DNA of 53,661 nt, taken from assembly GCA_003560495.1 (NCBI GenBank), contig PWLM01000204.1, positions 1 through 53,661 on the forward strand, written 5' to 3'. Positions within the stretch are counted from its first letter, which is position 1, and each line of letters starts with the position of its first letter. Shown in pieces: positions 24,121 to 34,287 of the stretch. The notes below the pieces were generated by a model. It made no database searches, was not told where the DNA came from, and worked only from the letters and a program-made list of their open reading frames with translations. Source of the DNA: Bacillus sp. (in: firmicutes). Its GTDB lineage: Bacteria > Bacillota > Bacilli > Bacillales > Salisediminibacteriaceae. Position numbers and translations under genes: made by a program.

Positions 24121-25506
24121 TTACACGTTAATTTTGCTTTTTACACGCCGGATAGCTTCGTGATGAGCTTCGAGTGTTTTTTCAACATCTCCTTCACTGT
24201 GTTCAGTGGACATAGAATAACGGTTAAGAGGTTTGGAGTATATTCCGAGATCTAGCAGTTCGTAGTCTACAGCTTTTCTTAAAGAAGTGTTTGTCCCGTT
24301 CATGTCTCTCAGATTGTTAACCGCTTTGTCGGTGATGACAATATTGAAGATGCTTCCTTCACCCATCGCCTGCATAGGGATACCGGCTGAGTAATACATT
24401 TTTTCAAGCTCTCCCTTCAGATGCTCCGTACGGTCAAAAATCTTTCTCAGATTGTTATTTTCTTCAAGGAGCTGAATAGTAGCAAGCCCTGCAGCGAGCG
24501 TCGTCGGATGACCATTATAGGTACCGCTGTGGAAAAAAGCCTGTCGGGCACCGGGGTTGTCATCTCCTGCAGTCAGTATATCCCGGCTGGAGCTCGGCGA
24601 ACATAGTTCCATAATTTCTCTTTTCCCACCGAGCGCTCCGATCGGAAAACCTCCCCCAAGTACTTTTCCAAGAGTCGTTAAATCCGGCTTAATCCCATAC
24701 ATTTCCTGGGCACCACCGAGTGCAAGACGAAATCCGGTTTTTACTTCATCAAAAATCAGAAGAATACCGAGCTCCAGGGTTAACGCTCTAAGATTTTCCA
24801 TAAAATCCTGCTTTCCTGGAATAAACCCGCTCTGCACCGGTTCCATGATAATAGCGGAAATTTCGTGTGCATGCCTGCGGAGAATTTTTTCCGTGGCTGG
24901 ATAGTCATTGAATGGGAGCATGATAGTGTTATTTACATAATAATCAGAAATTCCACTGGACTCCGGCACAACAGCAGGCTCGCTGCTTTGTCCGGATTTT
25001 CCTTCCTCAGGATTCACGCTCATAAGAACCTGGTCATAACCTCCGTGATAATGCCCTTCAAATTTTGCCAGTTTTTTCTTTCCGGTATAAGCTGCCGCAA
25101 GACGGGTTGCCAGGAGTGTAGCTTCCATTCCGGAGTTGCAGAAGCGTACTTGATCGATCCCGGGATAAAGTGATACGAGTTTTTTAGCCATATCTGTTTC
25201 CAGGCGGTGGGGAGTTCCAAAAATGGTCGTTCCTTTAGAATACATCTGGTCCGTAACTGCAGCATAGACGGAAGGATGACCGTGTCCGCTCATCAGCGCG
25301 CCATAACACATTAAATAGTCAATATACTCGTTTCCGTCCACATCGATCAGTTTGCTGCCGTGGCCTTCTTCCATAACAATCGGATGGGGAGCAAAGTATT
25401 TAATATTGGCTGTAACACCTCCCGGAATAACACTGGATGCTTCCTCGTGCAGCTGACGGGAAACAGCCATTTTATCCGTGGTCGAGGGTGCTTTTGTTTT
25501 TACCAT
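24121..25506 (-). CDS. Glutamate-1-semialdehyde aminomutase-like class III aminotransferase
   Basis: 461 residues; GGAGGTTTTTTAAATC precedes the ATG. It is a PLP fold type I enzyme: FCNSGMEAT (122-130) binds the phosphate, EGHYHGGYD (150-158), DEVKTGFR (253-260) and the Schiff-base Lys281 in TLGKVLGGGFPIGALGG. This is the HemL/GsaB group. The protein is longer than HemL (about 430) and no other haem gene is near, so it is probably a paralogue such as GsaB or a specialised amine aminotransferase. Its upstream region carries six TGAAAT/ATTTCA boxes. Confidence 0.85.
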   Translation of the reverse strand: MVKTKAPSTTDKMAVSRQLHEEASSVIPGGVTANIKYFAPHPIVMEEGHGSKLIDVDGNEYIDYLMCYGALMSGHGHPSVYAAVTDQMYSKGTTIFGTPHRLETDMAKKLVSLYPGIDQVRFCNSGMEATLLATRLAAAYTGKKKLAKFEGHYHGGYDQVLMSVNPEEGKSGQSSEPAVVPESSGISDYYVNNTIMLPFNDYPATEKILRRHAHEISAIIMEPVQSGFIPGKQDFMENLRALTLELGILLIFDEVKTGFRLALGGAQEMYGIKPDLTTLGKVLGGGFPIGALGGKREIMELCSPSSSRDILTAGDDNPGARQAFFHSGTYNGHPTTLAAGLATIQLLEENNNLRKIFDRTEHLKGELEKMYYSAGIPMQAMGEGSIFNIVITDKAVNNLRDMNGTNTSLRKAVDYELLDLGIYSKPLNRYSMSTEHSEGDVEKTLEAHHEAIRRVKSKINV

Positions 25507-25533
25507 GATTTAAAAAACCTCCGTATGCAAATT

Positions 25534-25654
25534 TGAAATATTAATTTCATAATAACACTTTTATGAAATATTTAAACCGAAAATTAGAAAAAAAGAAAAA
25601 TAAATTTCATTTTTTTAGAATTTCAAATCTGCTTTAATTATTTATTTCATGAAA
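25534..25654. promoter_or_regulatory. Cluster of six TGAAAT/ATTTCA boxes
   Basis: Boxes start at 25534, 25544, 25564, 25604, 25620 and 25644; five of the six are spaced by multiples of exactly 10 bp. The first two form an inverted pair (TGAAATATTAATTTCA) and the last extends to the palindrome TTTCATGAAA. The region is very A/T rich. This could be an operator array for a regulator of the aminotransferase, or phased A/T tracts causing bending. Confidence 0.35.
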
Positions 25655-25793
25655 GTTGTAGTTTTAGTGCAGGCATGCCTCAATGAATTACCATCCCTTA
25701 CTGGTGAAAATCTTTGGTCGCAGCTGCGGAAATTTTATGTAAGGAAAATCAAATATAGGCTTCTGAACCAGGGTTCCCGCTTAATAGTACGGC

Positions 25794-25822
25794 TTGCATT
25801 TTATTTAGTACTAGGTCATAAT
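25794..25822 (+). promoter_or_regulatory. fabHF promoter with overlapping FapR-like operator
   Basis: TTGCAT (25794-25799), 17 bp, CATAAT (25817-25822). TTAGTACTAGGTCATAA at 25805-25821 overlaps the -10 and matches the FapR box TTAGTACCTAGTCTTAA at 13 of 17 positions. Malonyl-CoA-responsive FapR represses fatty-acid synthesis genes in bacilli. Confidence 0.75.
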
Positions 25823-25860
25823 GATACGTATAAATATGATTAGTTAGAGGAGGAGACGTC

Positions 25861-26793
25861 ATGCGCGTCGGCATTTGGGGCATGGGCACCTACGTCCCTG
25901 AAAATGTAGTAACAAACCATGATCTGGAAAAAATAATGGATACATCTGATGAGTGGATCAGAACACGCACAGGCATTAAAGAAAGGCGCATTGCTCCTGA
26001 TCACATAAAAACTTCGCATATGAGTTACTATGCAGCAGAAGAAGCTGTAAAAAATGCAGGAATTTCACCGGAAGAAATTGATATGATTATCGTTGCGACA
26101 GTTACACCGGATCAGGATTTTCCGTCTGTTTCCTCGATGCTTCAGCATCAGCTTGGCGCAGTTAACGCTGCGGCAATGGATATCAGTGCCGCCTGTGCAG
26201 GATACATTTACGGCCTTGTAACCGGAAAGCAGTTTATAGAGAATGGAACATATAAGCATGTCCTTGTTATTGGTACAGAAAAACTTTCCCAGACAATTAA
26301 CTGGGATGAAAGAAACACGGCGGTACTTTTCGGAGACGGGTCAGGAGCCACTGTTTTGGGTCCTGTAGCGGACGACCGGGGGATACTTTCATTTGAACTA
26401 GGTTCTGATGGCAGCGGAGGAGCGCACATCCGCATGAATGATTATATTTTTATGAACGGACGGGAAGTGTTTAAATTCGCTGTCCGGCAGATGGGAGAAT
26501 CCTGTCTGAATGCGGTTGAAAAAGCAGGATTGACAAAAGATGACGTTGATTTTCTCATTCCCCACCAGGCAAATATACGTATTATGGAAGCAGCAAGACA
26601 GCGTCTGGAGCTTCCGGAAGAGCGTATGTCGAAAACGGTGGAGAGGTACGGAAATACATCTTCCGCTTCTGTTCCGCTCTCGTTGAAGTACGAACTGGAC
26701 CAAGGTAAAATAAACGAAGGTGATGTTGTCGTCCTCGTAGGTTTCGGTGCAGGACTTGTATGGGGTTCCATTGCTCTAGTATGGGGAAAATAA
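25861..26793 (+). CDS. fabH: Beta-ketoacyl-ACP synthase III
   Basis: 310 residues; GAGGAGGAGACGTC precedes the ATG. It starts fatty-acid synthesis by condensing a short, in bacilli often branched, acyl-CoA with malonyl-ACP. The catalytic triad is visible: Cys112 in ISAACAGY, the His of PHQAN and the Asn of [22 protein letters not shown] near the N-terminus is typical. fabF follows 19 nt later, as in the B. subtilis fabHA-fabF operon. The FapR-like operator at the promoter predicts malonyl-CoA control. Confidence 0.97.
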   Translation: MRVGIWGMGTYVPENVVTNHDLEKIMDTSDEWIRTRTGIKERRIAPDHIKTSHMSYYAAEEAVKNAGISPEEIDMIIVATVTPDQDFPSVSSMLQHQLGAVNAAAMDISAACAGYIYGLVTGKQFIENGTYKHVLVIGTEKLSQTINWDERNTAVLFGDGSGATVLGPVADDRGILSFELGSDGSGGAHIRMNDYIFMNGREVFKFAVRQMGESCLNAVEKAGLTKDDVDFLIPHQANIRIMEAARQRLELPEERMSKTVERYGNTSSASVPLSLKYELDQGKINEGDVVVLVGFGAGLVWGSIALVWGK

Positions 26794-26812
26794 CTAAAGG
26801 GAGAGACAGTTT

Positions 26813-28054
26813 ATGACGAAAAACAGAGTCGTAATAACAGGATATGGAGCGGTTACGCCGCTCGCTAATGATATTAATACTACCTGGGATAAAATAAAAG
26901 CAGGAGAATCGGGTGTTTCCCTTCTTACCCGCTTTGAGGAGGCGGACTTTCCGGCGAAGGTAGCTGCAGAAGCAGAAAGCTTCCAGGTTACTGATTATAT
27001 GGAAGGTAAAGAAGCACGGAAGATGGATCGTTTCACTCAGTTTGCAGTAGCCGGTGCCCAGATTGCTGTGAAAGATGCAGGACTTACTATAGACGATTCA
27101 AACGCAGAGCGTGTAGGAGTGTGGATCGGTTCAGGAATCGGTGGGATGGATACGTACGAAAAGCAGTTTCGAATGTATGAAAAAAGAGGGTATCGACGTG
27201 TTTCTCCATTCTTCGTACCGATGCTTATTCCGGATATGGCTGCAGGACAGGTTTCCATTACTCTTGGAGCTAAAGGCATCAATTCATGCTCAGTAACGGC
27301 CTGTGCTTCCGGTGCTAACTCGATAGGTGATGCCTACCGTACTATTGAGCGTGGAGATGCAGATATTATGATAACAGGAGGAGCCGAGGCTCCTCTCACT
27401 GAGATGTCCTTTGCCGGATTTTCTTCCGCCCGGGCTCTTTCCACCAACCCGGATCCAGCGAAAGCAAGTCGCCCATTTGACAAAGATCGTGATGGTTTCG
27501 TAATGGGGGAAGGAAGCGGTATTCTGATTCTGGAGTCACTCGAATCTGCAAAGGAACGTGGAGCTGAAATTTATGCGGAAATTATCGGTTATGGTGCTAC
27601 GAGTGACGCCTACCATGTTACGGCCCCTGCTCCTGGTGGAGAAGGTGCTGCAAGAGCCATGAAACAGGCTCTGGAACAGGCACAACTTACGCCGGAAGAT
27701 GTTGATTATATAAATGCTCACGGGACAAGTACAGAATACAACGATAAATATGAAACGACTGCTGTAAAAACAGTATTCGGTGACTATGCTTACGAACTCC
27801 CGGTGAGCTCAACAAAATCGATGACTGGACACCTTCTTGGAGCGGCAGGTGCAATCGAGGCAATCTTTTCCGTGAAAGCCATTCAGGATGGTATTCTCCC
27901 TCCGACAATCAACTATGAAACGAAAGATCCGGAATGTGATCTCGATTATGTTACAGAAGGTGCCCGTAAGAAGGATACCTCTGTTGTAATGAGCAACTCT
28001 CTTGGATTCGGCGGACATAACGTATCGTTGATATTCAGAAAGTTCGCTGAGTAA
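26813..28054 (+). CDS. fabF: Beta-ketoacyl-ACP synthase II
   Basis: 413 residues; AGGGAGAGACAGTTT precedes the ATG. It elongates acyl-ACP by decarboxylative condensation with malonyl-ACP. The thiolase-fold signatures are complete: Cys164 in [11 protein letters not shown], the histidines of [11 protein letters not shown] and [11 protein letters not shown], and the C-terminal [10 protein letters not shown]. It is second in the fabH-fabF operon and is followed by a strong terminator. Confidence 0.97.
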   Translation: MTKNRVVITGYGAVTPLANDINTTWDKIKAGESGVSLLTRFEEADFPAKVAAEAESFQVTDYMEGKEARKMDRFTQFAVAGAQIAVKDAGLTIDDSNAERVGVWIGSGIGGMDTYEKQFRMYEKRGYRRVSPFFVPMLIPDMAAGQVSITLGAKGINSCSVTACASGANSIGDAYRTIERGDADIMITGGAEAPLTEMSFAGFSSARALSTNPDPAKASRPFDKDRDGFVMGEGSGILILESLESAKERGAEIYAEIIGYGATSDAYHVTAPAPGGEGAARAMKQALEQAQLTPEDVDYINAHGTSTEYNDKYETTAVKTVFGDYAYELPVSSTKSMTGHLLGAAGAIEAIFSVKAIQDGILPPTINYETKDPECDLDYVTEGARKKDTSVVMSNSLGFGGHNVSLIFRKFAE

Positions 28055-28111
28055 ATCGCTGGGTACAAAACCTGCGGCACAGTATAAACAACAATCAAAA
28101 GTAGAGAACTT

Positions 28112-28157
28112 AAAGAGAGTGGACCGTTGACTATGCCGACGGTCCACTCTCTTTATT
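28112..28157 (+). terminator. Terminator of the fabHF operon
   Basis: AAAGAGAGTGGACCGT pairs with ACGGTCCACTCTCTTT around an 11-nt loop, then TTATT. Confidence 0.9.
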
Positions 28158-28259
28158 AATCGGGATCTTTTGTTGAATTCGTCATTTAGACTCAGGGGTC
28201 CTCCTGTAAACATGGATTATTTTAATAGAAGTGTTGTTCCTCTACCTGCCTCTTCCTTC

Positions 28260-28400
28260 AAAATATGAAAGGTGGAGGACACATGGGGGACTCCAGAGCG
28301 ATCAAGACCTCGTCCAGCTCCGATCTGAAAAAAGGCGGGCAGAATGAGCTGAAGCCCGCCCGCATGGAAAATCTCTCCATGGAAACGGAAGCAGACGTTT
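28260..28400. repeat. Degenerate dispersed repeat between fabF and trpS
   Basis: GCCCGCCCGCATGGAAA next to AACGGAAGCAG, and GAGCTGAAGCCCGCC, recall the GC-rich modules of copies B and D. GGCGGGC/GCCCGCC (about 28334-28361) forms a hairpin. The assignment to the family is weak. Apart from the fabF terminator, nothing else is seen in 28055-28441. Confidence 0.35.
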
Positions 28401-28441
28401 ATTTTTTATTTTCAAGGCAGCCATTTTGAAAAAGAAATCGG

Positions 28442-29446
<1,005 letters not shown>

Positions 29447-29464
29447 TCAAATGATATTAAAAGA

Positions 29465-29745
29465 CAAAAAAAGCCATTCGTCTCCAAAAATCAGGGACGA
29501 ATGGACCGCGGTGCCACCCTTATTATCTGCGTTCTATGTAAACGAAGATCTCTTCAGCCTTCTCCGTCTTTCCGGAAAAAGCTCTCCGTGGTATCGGGGG
29601 AGAAGCCCGGGACGGCCTACTGACGTTCAGCTGTCCGGCTCGAAAGTCCATTCCTTTTCCCGTGTTGTCTGTTTTCACCTGCCACAGACTCTCTGAATAC
29701 ACTAACGGAAAAGTACTCTTCTTTCTCATCGCCTATCAATATACA
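29465..29745 (-). promoter_or_regulatory. Tryptophan T-box leader of trpS
   Basis: On the minus strand the T-box AGGGTGGCACCGCGG lies at about 29506-29520 and is followed by a terminator hairpin (CCATTCGTC / GACGAATGG, then T7, about 29465-29503). Upstream, GGAATGGAC places a UGG tryptophan specifier codon at 29648-29650. TATAAT at 29750-29755 (minus) is a likely -10. Uncharged tRNA-Trp would stabilise the antiterminator. Confidence 0.9.
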
Positions 29746-29901
29746 AAATATTATATATGCAGGAGAAAAGAAATGCAACTAAAGAAATAATTTAAAATTT
29801 CGACTATTAGGAACAGTATTGTGTTCACTTTGTAATTACGTCACTATTAATTTTATGTGCAGGACATTTGTACATTCACTGTAAACAGAAGGAGGAATAG
29901 T

Positions 29902-31053
29902 ATGAAGCTAATTCTTAAATTAATTGCTGGTATAACCGCCGGTATATTAATTGGACTCTCAGGAGTGGATCCGCTGATCAGGGCTCTCGTAACTTTTACA
30001 GAAGTGTTTGGGCAGTGGATCAATTTTGTTATTCCGCTTATTATACTGTTTTTTATTACATCGGGGATAGCAAGTATCGGCAAAGGTTCTTCTAAACTTG
30101 TCGGGGCGACGGTGGGTACTGCGTATTTATCAACCGTTCTGGCCGGTGTAGGAGCTTTCTTTATAGCGGTGCTCATTATGCCTATGGTGACAAGAGACCG
30201 TTCAGCACCGGAGGAGGGGACAGCCCCTGAACCGTTCTTCACGTTTGAACTTGCTCCTTTTATGGAGATTCTTACAGCACTTGTGCTGGCTTTCGTATTT
30301 GGTATAGGAATAGCTGCATTGAAATCAGATGGACTGAAAAAAGTATTTGATGAAGGTAAGAATATAATAGAAATAGTTATTTATAAAGCAGTTATCCCTT
30401 TGCTTCCATTTTACATAGCCGGGATCTTTGTGGACATGGCAGCGGAAGGAACAGTACTGCAGACGCTCCAGGTCTTCGGAATTGTCCTTGCCGTAGCTGT
30501 TGCTTCACATTGGGTATGGATTACCATACAATATACTGTTGCAGGGCTGTTATCCGGGCGTAATCCGTTTGCACTTATTAAAACGATGCTTCCGGCCTAT
30601 TTTACGGCATTGGGAACCATGAGTTCTGCAGCCACTATTCCAGTCACCCTGCGGCAGGCGAAGCAGAACAACGTGAGAGAAGAAGTTGCGGACTTCACTG
30701 TACCTCTGAGCGCAACTATTCACTTAGCGGGGAGTGTAATAACTATCGTCAGCTGTGCAGTTGCTGTAATGAGCGTGATGGATGGTTATTCAATACCAGG
30801 ATTCTTTACGATGCTTCCAGTGATTCTCGCCCTTGGAGTAATCATGGTGGCAGCACCGGGAGTGCCTGGAGGAGCTATATTTGCAGCACTTGGAGTGCTT
30901 ACGACAATGCTCGGCTTTTCAGAGGCGGCTATGGGTATGATGATTGCACTGTACTTTGCTCAGGACAGCTTTGGTACAGGCGCAAATGTCACGGGTGACG
31001 GAGCAATTGCTGTAATTATTGATAAAATTGCTGGAAAGCGCTCCTTGTCCTAA
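29902..31053 (+). CDS. Dicarboxylate/amino acid:cation symporter (DAACS family)
   Basis: 383 residues from the ATG at 29902, directly behind AAGGAGGAATAGT. It is an integral membrane protein of the SDF (GltP/GltT/SstT) family. Seen are GQWINFVIPLIILFFITSGI, the serine-rich-loop equivalent ALGTMSSAATIPVT, VPLSATIHLAGS, and QDSFGTGANVTGDGA in the last helix region, corresponding to the substrate and sodium site. It probably imports glutamate, aspartate, serine or a C4-dicarboxylate with Na+ or H+. It stands where B. subtilis has the opp genes downstream of trpS. Confidence 0.88.
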   Translation: MKLILKLIAGITAGILIGLSGVDPLIRALVTFTEVFGQWINFVIPLIILFFITSGIASIGKGSSKLVGATVGTAYLSTVLAGVGAFFIAVLIMPMVTRDRSAPEEGTAPEPFFTFELAPFMEILTALVLAFVFGIGIAALKSDGLKKVFDEGKNIIEIVIYKAVIPLLPFYIAGIFVDMAAEGTVLQTLQVFGIVLAVAVASHWVWITIQYTVAGLLSGRNPFALIKTMLPAYFTALGTMSSAATIPVTLRQAKQNNVREEVADFTVPLSATIHLAGSVITIVSCAVAVMSVMDGYSIPGFFTMLPVILALGVIMVAAPGVPGGAIFAALGVLTTMLGFSEAAMGMMIALYFAQDSFGTGANVTGDGAIAVIIDKIAGKRSLS

Positions 31054-31087
31054 AGATTAGTGAACGTTTTTTATTTAGTTTGAAACA

Positions 31088-31122
31088 AGTAAGGCCGCCC
31101 TGAATAAAGGGCGGCCTTACTT
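31088..31122. terminator. Bidirectional terminator
   Basis: AGTAAGGCCGCCCT and AGGGCGGCCTTACT pair around a short loop, between two convergent transporter genes. Confidence 0.9.
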
Positions 31123-32104
31123 ATGCGCTGAAAGTATAGATAGTATAACTTAACGCAAAGTAGGTAATAAGTACAATTAAAGAAGGGAGAGCATAAAAAC
31201 GGGCCTGCTGTTTGGTGCGAGACGAAAGAACCGCCCCTATTACGACAGTATTCAAAAGAAGTACCGATGCGGCCGTAATAATTGTAACTGGATGAACTGC
31301 GGTCAGAACCGCACCTCCCCGAAAGGCAAAATCAATGATAATGAGAATCAACATATTAAAAACATTGGAGCCGAGTATGTTGCCAATGGCCATATTATAA
31401 TTGGCCAGCTGAACTGCTACAAGCACAGTTACTAGCTCCGGCAGAGAAGTGGCACCTGCTATAAAAAAGGTGCCTACAAAGCTTGAGCTGATTCCAGTCG
31501 AAGCAGCAATCTGGTCGCCTGTAATCGAAAGTAGAGAACCGGAAGCGAAAATAATTACAGCAGCAGCAGCAAATCCTATTTTAGCGCGGCGCAGGGAAAC
31601 AGCATGCATATGAAACTCTGTTTCTAATTCCACCGCTTCGTGGGTTTCTGTTTTTGTAAGATATATCATACCCGCACTGTACATTAAAATTAATACATAC
31701 ATTTCGATACCGGCTCCAAACAGAACAATTCCTGTAGGAAATAAAATAGCCGTAAGCATCAGTCCGGCCAGCAGCAGACTGAGAACAGCTGTTTTCAGCT
31801 GGGAGGGGTCGGCTGACCGGAGAAGCTGTTTCCTTCTGTACAGAACATCCATTAAGGCAAGAATAAATATATTAAATAAATTGCTGCCAAATACATTGCT
31901 GACGGCAATATCCGGATTATCTACAAATACGGCAGTAAGACTGGTAGTTACTTCCGGCAGAGAAGTAGCTCCTGCAAGCAGAAACGTACCGACTAATAGA
32001 CCTCCTAAAGAAGTTCTCTCTCCTATAACATCAGCATACGTTGACAGTCGGACAGCTGCCATTACTGTCACTGCAGCTGCGGCAAGGAACACAACATATA
32101 ACAT
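31121..32104 (-). CDS. CaCA-family cation antiporter (YrbG-like), Mn-riboswitch controlled
   Basis: 327 residues; AAAGGGTGAAATGA precedes the ATG. It is a membrane protein of about ten helices in two inverted halves, each with the ion-exchange alpha motif: GTFLLAGATSLPEVTTSL with SNVFGSNLFNI in the first, and GTFFIAGATSLPELVTVL with GNILGSNVFNM in the second. Family members exchange Na+ or H+ for Ca2+ or other divalent ions. The yybP-ykoY-type leader just upstream suggests that this member exports manganese or is induced by it. Confidence 0.88.
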   Translation of the reverse strand: MLYVVFLAAAAVTVMAAVRLSTYADVIGERTSLGGLLVGTFLLAGATSLPEVTTSLTAVFVDNPDIAVSNVFGSNLFNIFILALMDVLYRRKQLLRSADPSQLKTAVLSLLLAGLMLTAILFPTGIVLFGAGIEMYVLILMYSAGMIYLTKTETHEAVELETEFHMHAVSLRRAKIGFAAAAVIIFASGSLLSITGDQIAASTGISSSFVGTFFIAGATSLPELVTVLVAVQLANYNMAIGNILGSNVFNMLILIIIDFAFRGGAVLTAVHPVTIITAASVLLLNTVVIGAVLSSRTKQQARFYALPSLIVLITYFALSYTIYTFSA

Positions 32105-32137
32105 TCATTTCACCCTTTCTTTGATTCCGGAAAACTG

Positions 32138-32280
32138 CACAAAAAAGACCTTTTTACACAGCTGTTCCGCTGCATAAAAAGGTCTTGCGTACTTTGGTAA
32201 TCAAAGCTCCGGGAACCGAGCATCTTAATAGACACTGTAATGACGACTCCAGGACCAGCAGGTCGCTACTCCCCTTTTTA
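32138..32280 (-). promoter_or_regulatory. yybP-ykoY (manganese) riboswitch with terminator
   Basis: Read on the minus strand, the leader begins with AAAAAGGGGAGTAGC (to about 32280), contains GTCGTCATTAC and GCTCGG..CCCGGAGC, and closes with GCAAGACCTTTTT, whose CCTTTTT pairs with the initial AAAAAGG as helix P1. The same AAGACCTTTTTA (32175-32186) pairs with TAAAAAGGTCTT (32145-32156) as an intrinsic terminator followed by T residues, so P1 and the terminator compete. This is the design of Mn2+-sensing yybP-ykoY switches. Confidence 0.85.
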
Positions 32281-32325
32281 CGATATCTTAACTATAACAC
32301 TATCTATATGATTAGAACAATACAT

Positions 32326-32862
32326 TTAACAATAAGCAGCTGTCTGGGGATTATGATAGAAAGATTCAATTCTCTCATCCAGGTTCATTAAAAGAGCGGC
32401 TGCTTTTTCATCACTCATGCGGCGGTAGTGGTGCATCCCCCCGGGTTCCTCGTCGGTTTCGTCAGCCAGTGCCACTACTTCCTGGAGAGCTTCACGGCGG
32501 ATATTTTTTTCCGGAAGGAATGAGTCTGTGTGAAGCAGGACGGCAAGAGAAATTTCTTTTGCCTTAACAGGATCTTCCCCAAGGCGAATTAAAAGTTTAT
32601 GTGCCCTCTCGGCCCCTTTAATGGCATGAATATCATTTTGTTTATACAGGTCATAATCCCATTCCCCGTTACGATACCATGTGTAGTGTCCCATATCATG
32701 AAGAAATGCCGCTTTGCATGCCGAATCAGGATCGGCTCCTTTTTCAATTGCGAAGCGATACGCATGAAAAGCACATGAAACAGCATGACCTAGACCAGAT
32801 CGCTTAACGTATTTTTGTGCGGCGGGGTGCTGGAATATATCCAGTAAAGTTACACGGCTCAC
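32326..32862 (-). CDS. HD-domain metal-dependent phosphohydrolase
   Basis: 178 residues from the GTG at 32862, which has GGAGGC 8 nt upstream; an in-frame ATG at 32877 is itself part of that site. HD-superfamily residues are visible: His in SGLGHAVSCAFHAY, the HD pair in AAFLHDMGHYTW, HAIKGAERAHKLL and LLHTDSF, then ADETDEE. Such enzymes cleave nucleotides or phosphodiesters; the substrate is unknown. It is monocistronic. Confidence 0.8.
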   Translation of the reverse strand: MSRVTLLDIFQHPAAQKYVKRSGLGHAVSCAFHAYRFAIEKGADPDSACKAAFLHDMGHYTWYRNGEWDYDLYKQNDIHAIKGAERAHKLLIRLGEDPVKAKEISLAVLLHTDSFLPEKNIRREALQEVVALADETDEEPGGMHHYRRMSDEKAAALLMNLDERIESFYHNPQTAAYC

Positions 32863-33363
32863 ATCGATCGCCTCCATTTTAAGATATTTTATCTATGATA
32901 CCTGCTGGCTTATATAAAGTCAATATATTTACCTGATCCGGTATCTAAATTAAGTTGAAATTCTGTCCAGCCCGTCTTTATAATCCATTCTATACTGTTT
33001 ACGATTATTTAGAAGGTAAACTTACAAAGAGCAGCGAAAAGTAAACTAATAGTAAAATTAAAGTTTTATAATCCAAAGTCATAAATCATTCATTACTTAA
33101 CGAAGCATCAACGTCCGTAAATTGTTTTTGTTTGCATGCAGGAAAGCCCCGGAAGTGACAAGCGATTGATTCAGCTTCCAGGACAAACGTTCCTCTTGAT
33201 GAGGCTCACTGAAGATGCAGAAGCATTTCAAATAACAATGATGCTCATCCTTTCTTAAAGGCTGATAAAAGCGGCAATTAGTCTGTTAAAGACCCCAATG
33301 GACTTGCCTGTTTGAAATTATCGCTTATAATAGAAGTAGAAGGTCCGAACAGGAGGTGGCAGA
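32863..33363. other. Intergenic stretch, nothing supported
   Basis: About 500 bp without a credible gene or terminator. The middle (33130-33240), with GGAAAGCCCCGGAAG and CAGCTTCCAGGACAAACGTTCC, is GC-richer and may be a decayed repeat. The promoter of yjbC should be in the last 100 bp. Confidence 0.4.
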
Positions 33364-33948
33364 ATGCACTGGTATGAAAAACTAAATAAATATTTTCCGA
33401 TTGAAGAAATGAAATCACAGGAGCATATGGAACTGCTGCTAAAAGAGAAAGAAGACATTTATAAGAAAAGCGAAGATGAATATCACGTGATGATGTATGC
33501 GGAAATGGAAGACTTTCTATTTATTGATTATCTTTTTGTGTCAAAAGAGGCCAGGGGCAAGGGAATCGGAAGAAAACTTCTTAACGAGCTTAAAAAACAA
33601 AATAAACCAATCATTCTGGAAGTGGAACCGGTGGACTACGAAGATACAGATACTGAAAAAAGACAGAAATTTTATCGCCGGGAAGGATTCAGCCATGCAG
33701 AATCGATTGGATATAAAAGACGTTCGCTGGCAACAGGAGAAGTAAACAAAATGGAAATACTTTTCTGGAGCCCGGTAAATGAATCTGAAGAAAGTATATA
33801 TGTGAAGATGCGCCACACGTATGAAGTGATTCATACGTATAAAGATATAGAGCTGTACGGCCGGCCATATGAAGCAGTAGGGAAAGCACTCAGTTACAAG
33901 GATAGAAAAAAGAATCCAGGCGGTCAGGATAAAGAGACCGCAAACTAA
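33364..33948 (+). CDS. yjbC: GNAT acetyltransferase YjbC
   Basis: 194 residues; AACAGGAGGTGGCAGA precedes the ATG. The acetyl-CoA loop EARGKGIGRKLL (about 62-73) follows FIDYLFVS, as in GNAT enzymes, and the C-terminal half carries the KMRHTYEVIHTYKDIELYGR stretch. The position just upstream of spx is that of B. subtilis yjbC, which is co-transcribed with spx and induced by stress. The substrate is not known. Confidence 0.85.
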   Translation: MHWYEKLNKYFPIEEMKSQEHMELLLKEKEDIYKKSEDEYHVMMYAEMEDFLFIDYLFVSKEARGKGIGRKLLNELKKQNKPIILEVEPVDYEDTDTEKRQKFYRREGFSHAESIGYKRRSLATGEVNKMEILFWSPVNESEESIYVKMRHTYEVIHTYKDIELYGRPYEAVGKALSYKDRKKNPGGQDKETAN

Positions 33949-33987
33949 AATGCCACTCTCGTCAAAACACAGGAAGGAGTGTTTTGT

Positions 33988-34122
33988 ATGAAAGGCAACA
34001 AAGCAAAAAGACGATCCAAAAGGAAACTGCTTTGGAGAGATCTTCTGAAAAGAAAGCTTGATGAAGTGAATAAAGCGCCGAAAAAACAGCCGGTGCCTTA
34101 TTCGAAAACATTTGTCGCATGA
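33988..34122 (+). CDS. 44-residue basic protein
   Basis: AGGAAGGAGTGTTTTGT precedes the ATG at 33988. The product is strongly basic (MKGNKAKRRSKRKLLWRDLL, then KRKLDE) and ends with PYSKTFVA. It lies 39 nt after yjbC and before a terminator, so it would be read with yjbC. The charge suggests RNA or ribosome binding, which is inference. No family is recognised. Confidence 0.6.
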   Translation: MKGNKAKRRSKRKLLWRDLLKRKLDEVNKAPKKQPVPYSKTFVA

Positions 34123-34159
34123 CGATGAAAATTAATAAACGGCCGTCAGTTTGAGGCGC

Positions 34160-34200
34160 CGGAGTGTCCCGAATAGTGAGGGGGCACTCTTTTTTTAATT
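34160..34200 (+). terminator. Terminator after yjbC and the basic protein
   Basis: GAGTGTCCC pairs with GGGGGCACTC around a short loop and is followed by T7. Confidence 0.85.
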
Positions 34201-34287
34201 TTTAGAGGATGAGCCTAATTGATAACGTATAATTCTAAATGAAAATGTGATAATATAAACACACGGGTATTTAAGTGCATTGGAATG

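Noticed and set aside
25649-25843. 64-codon frame upstream of fabH
   Set aside because: It overlaps the promoter and FapR-like operator and has no ribosome site.
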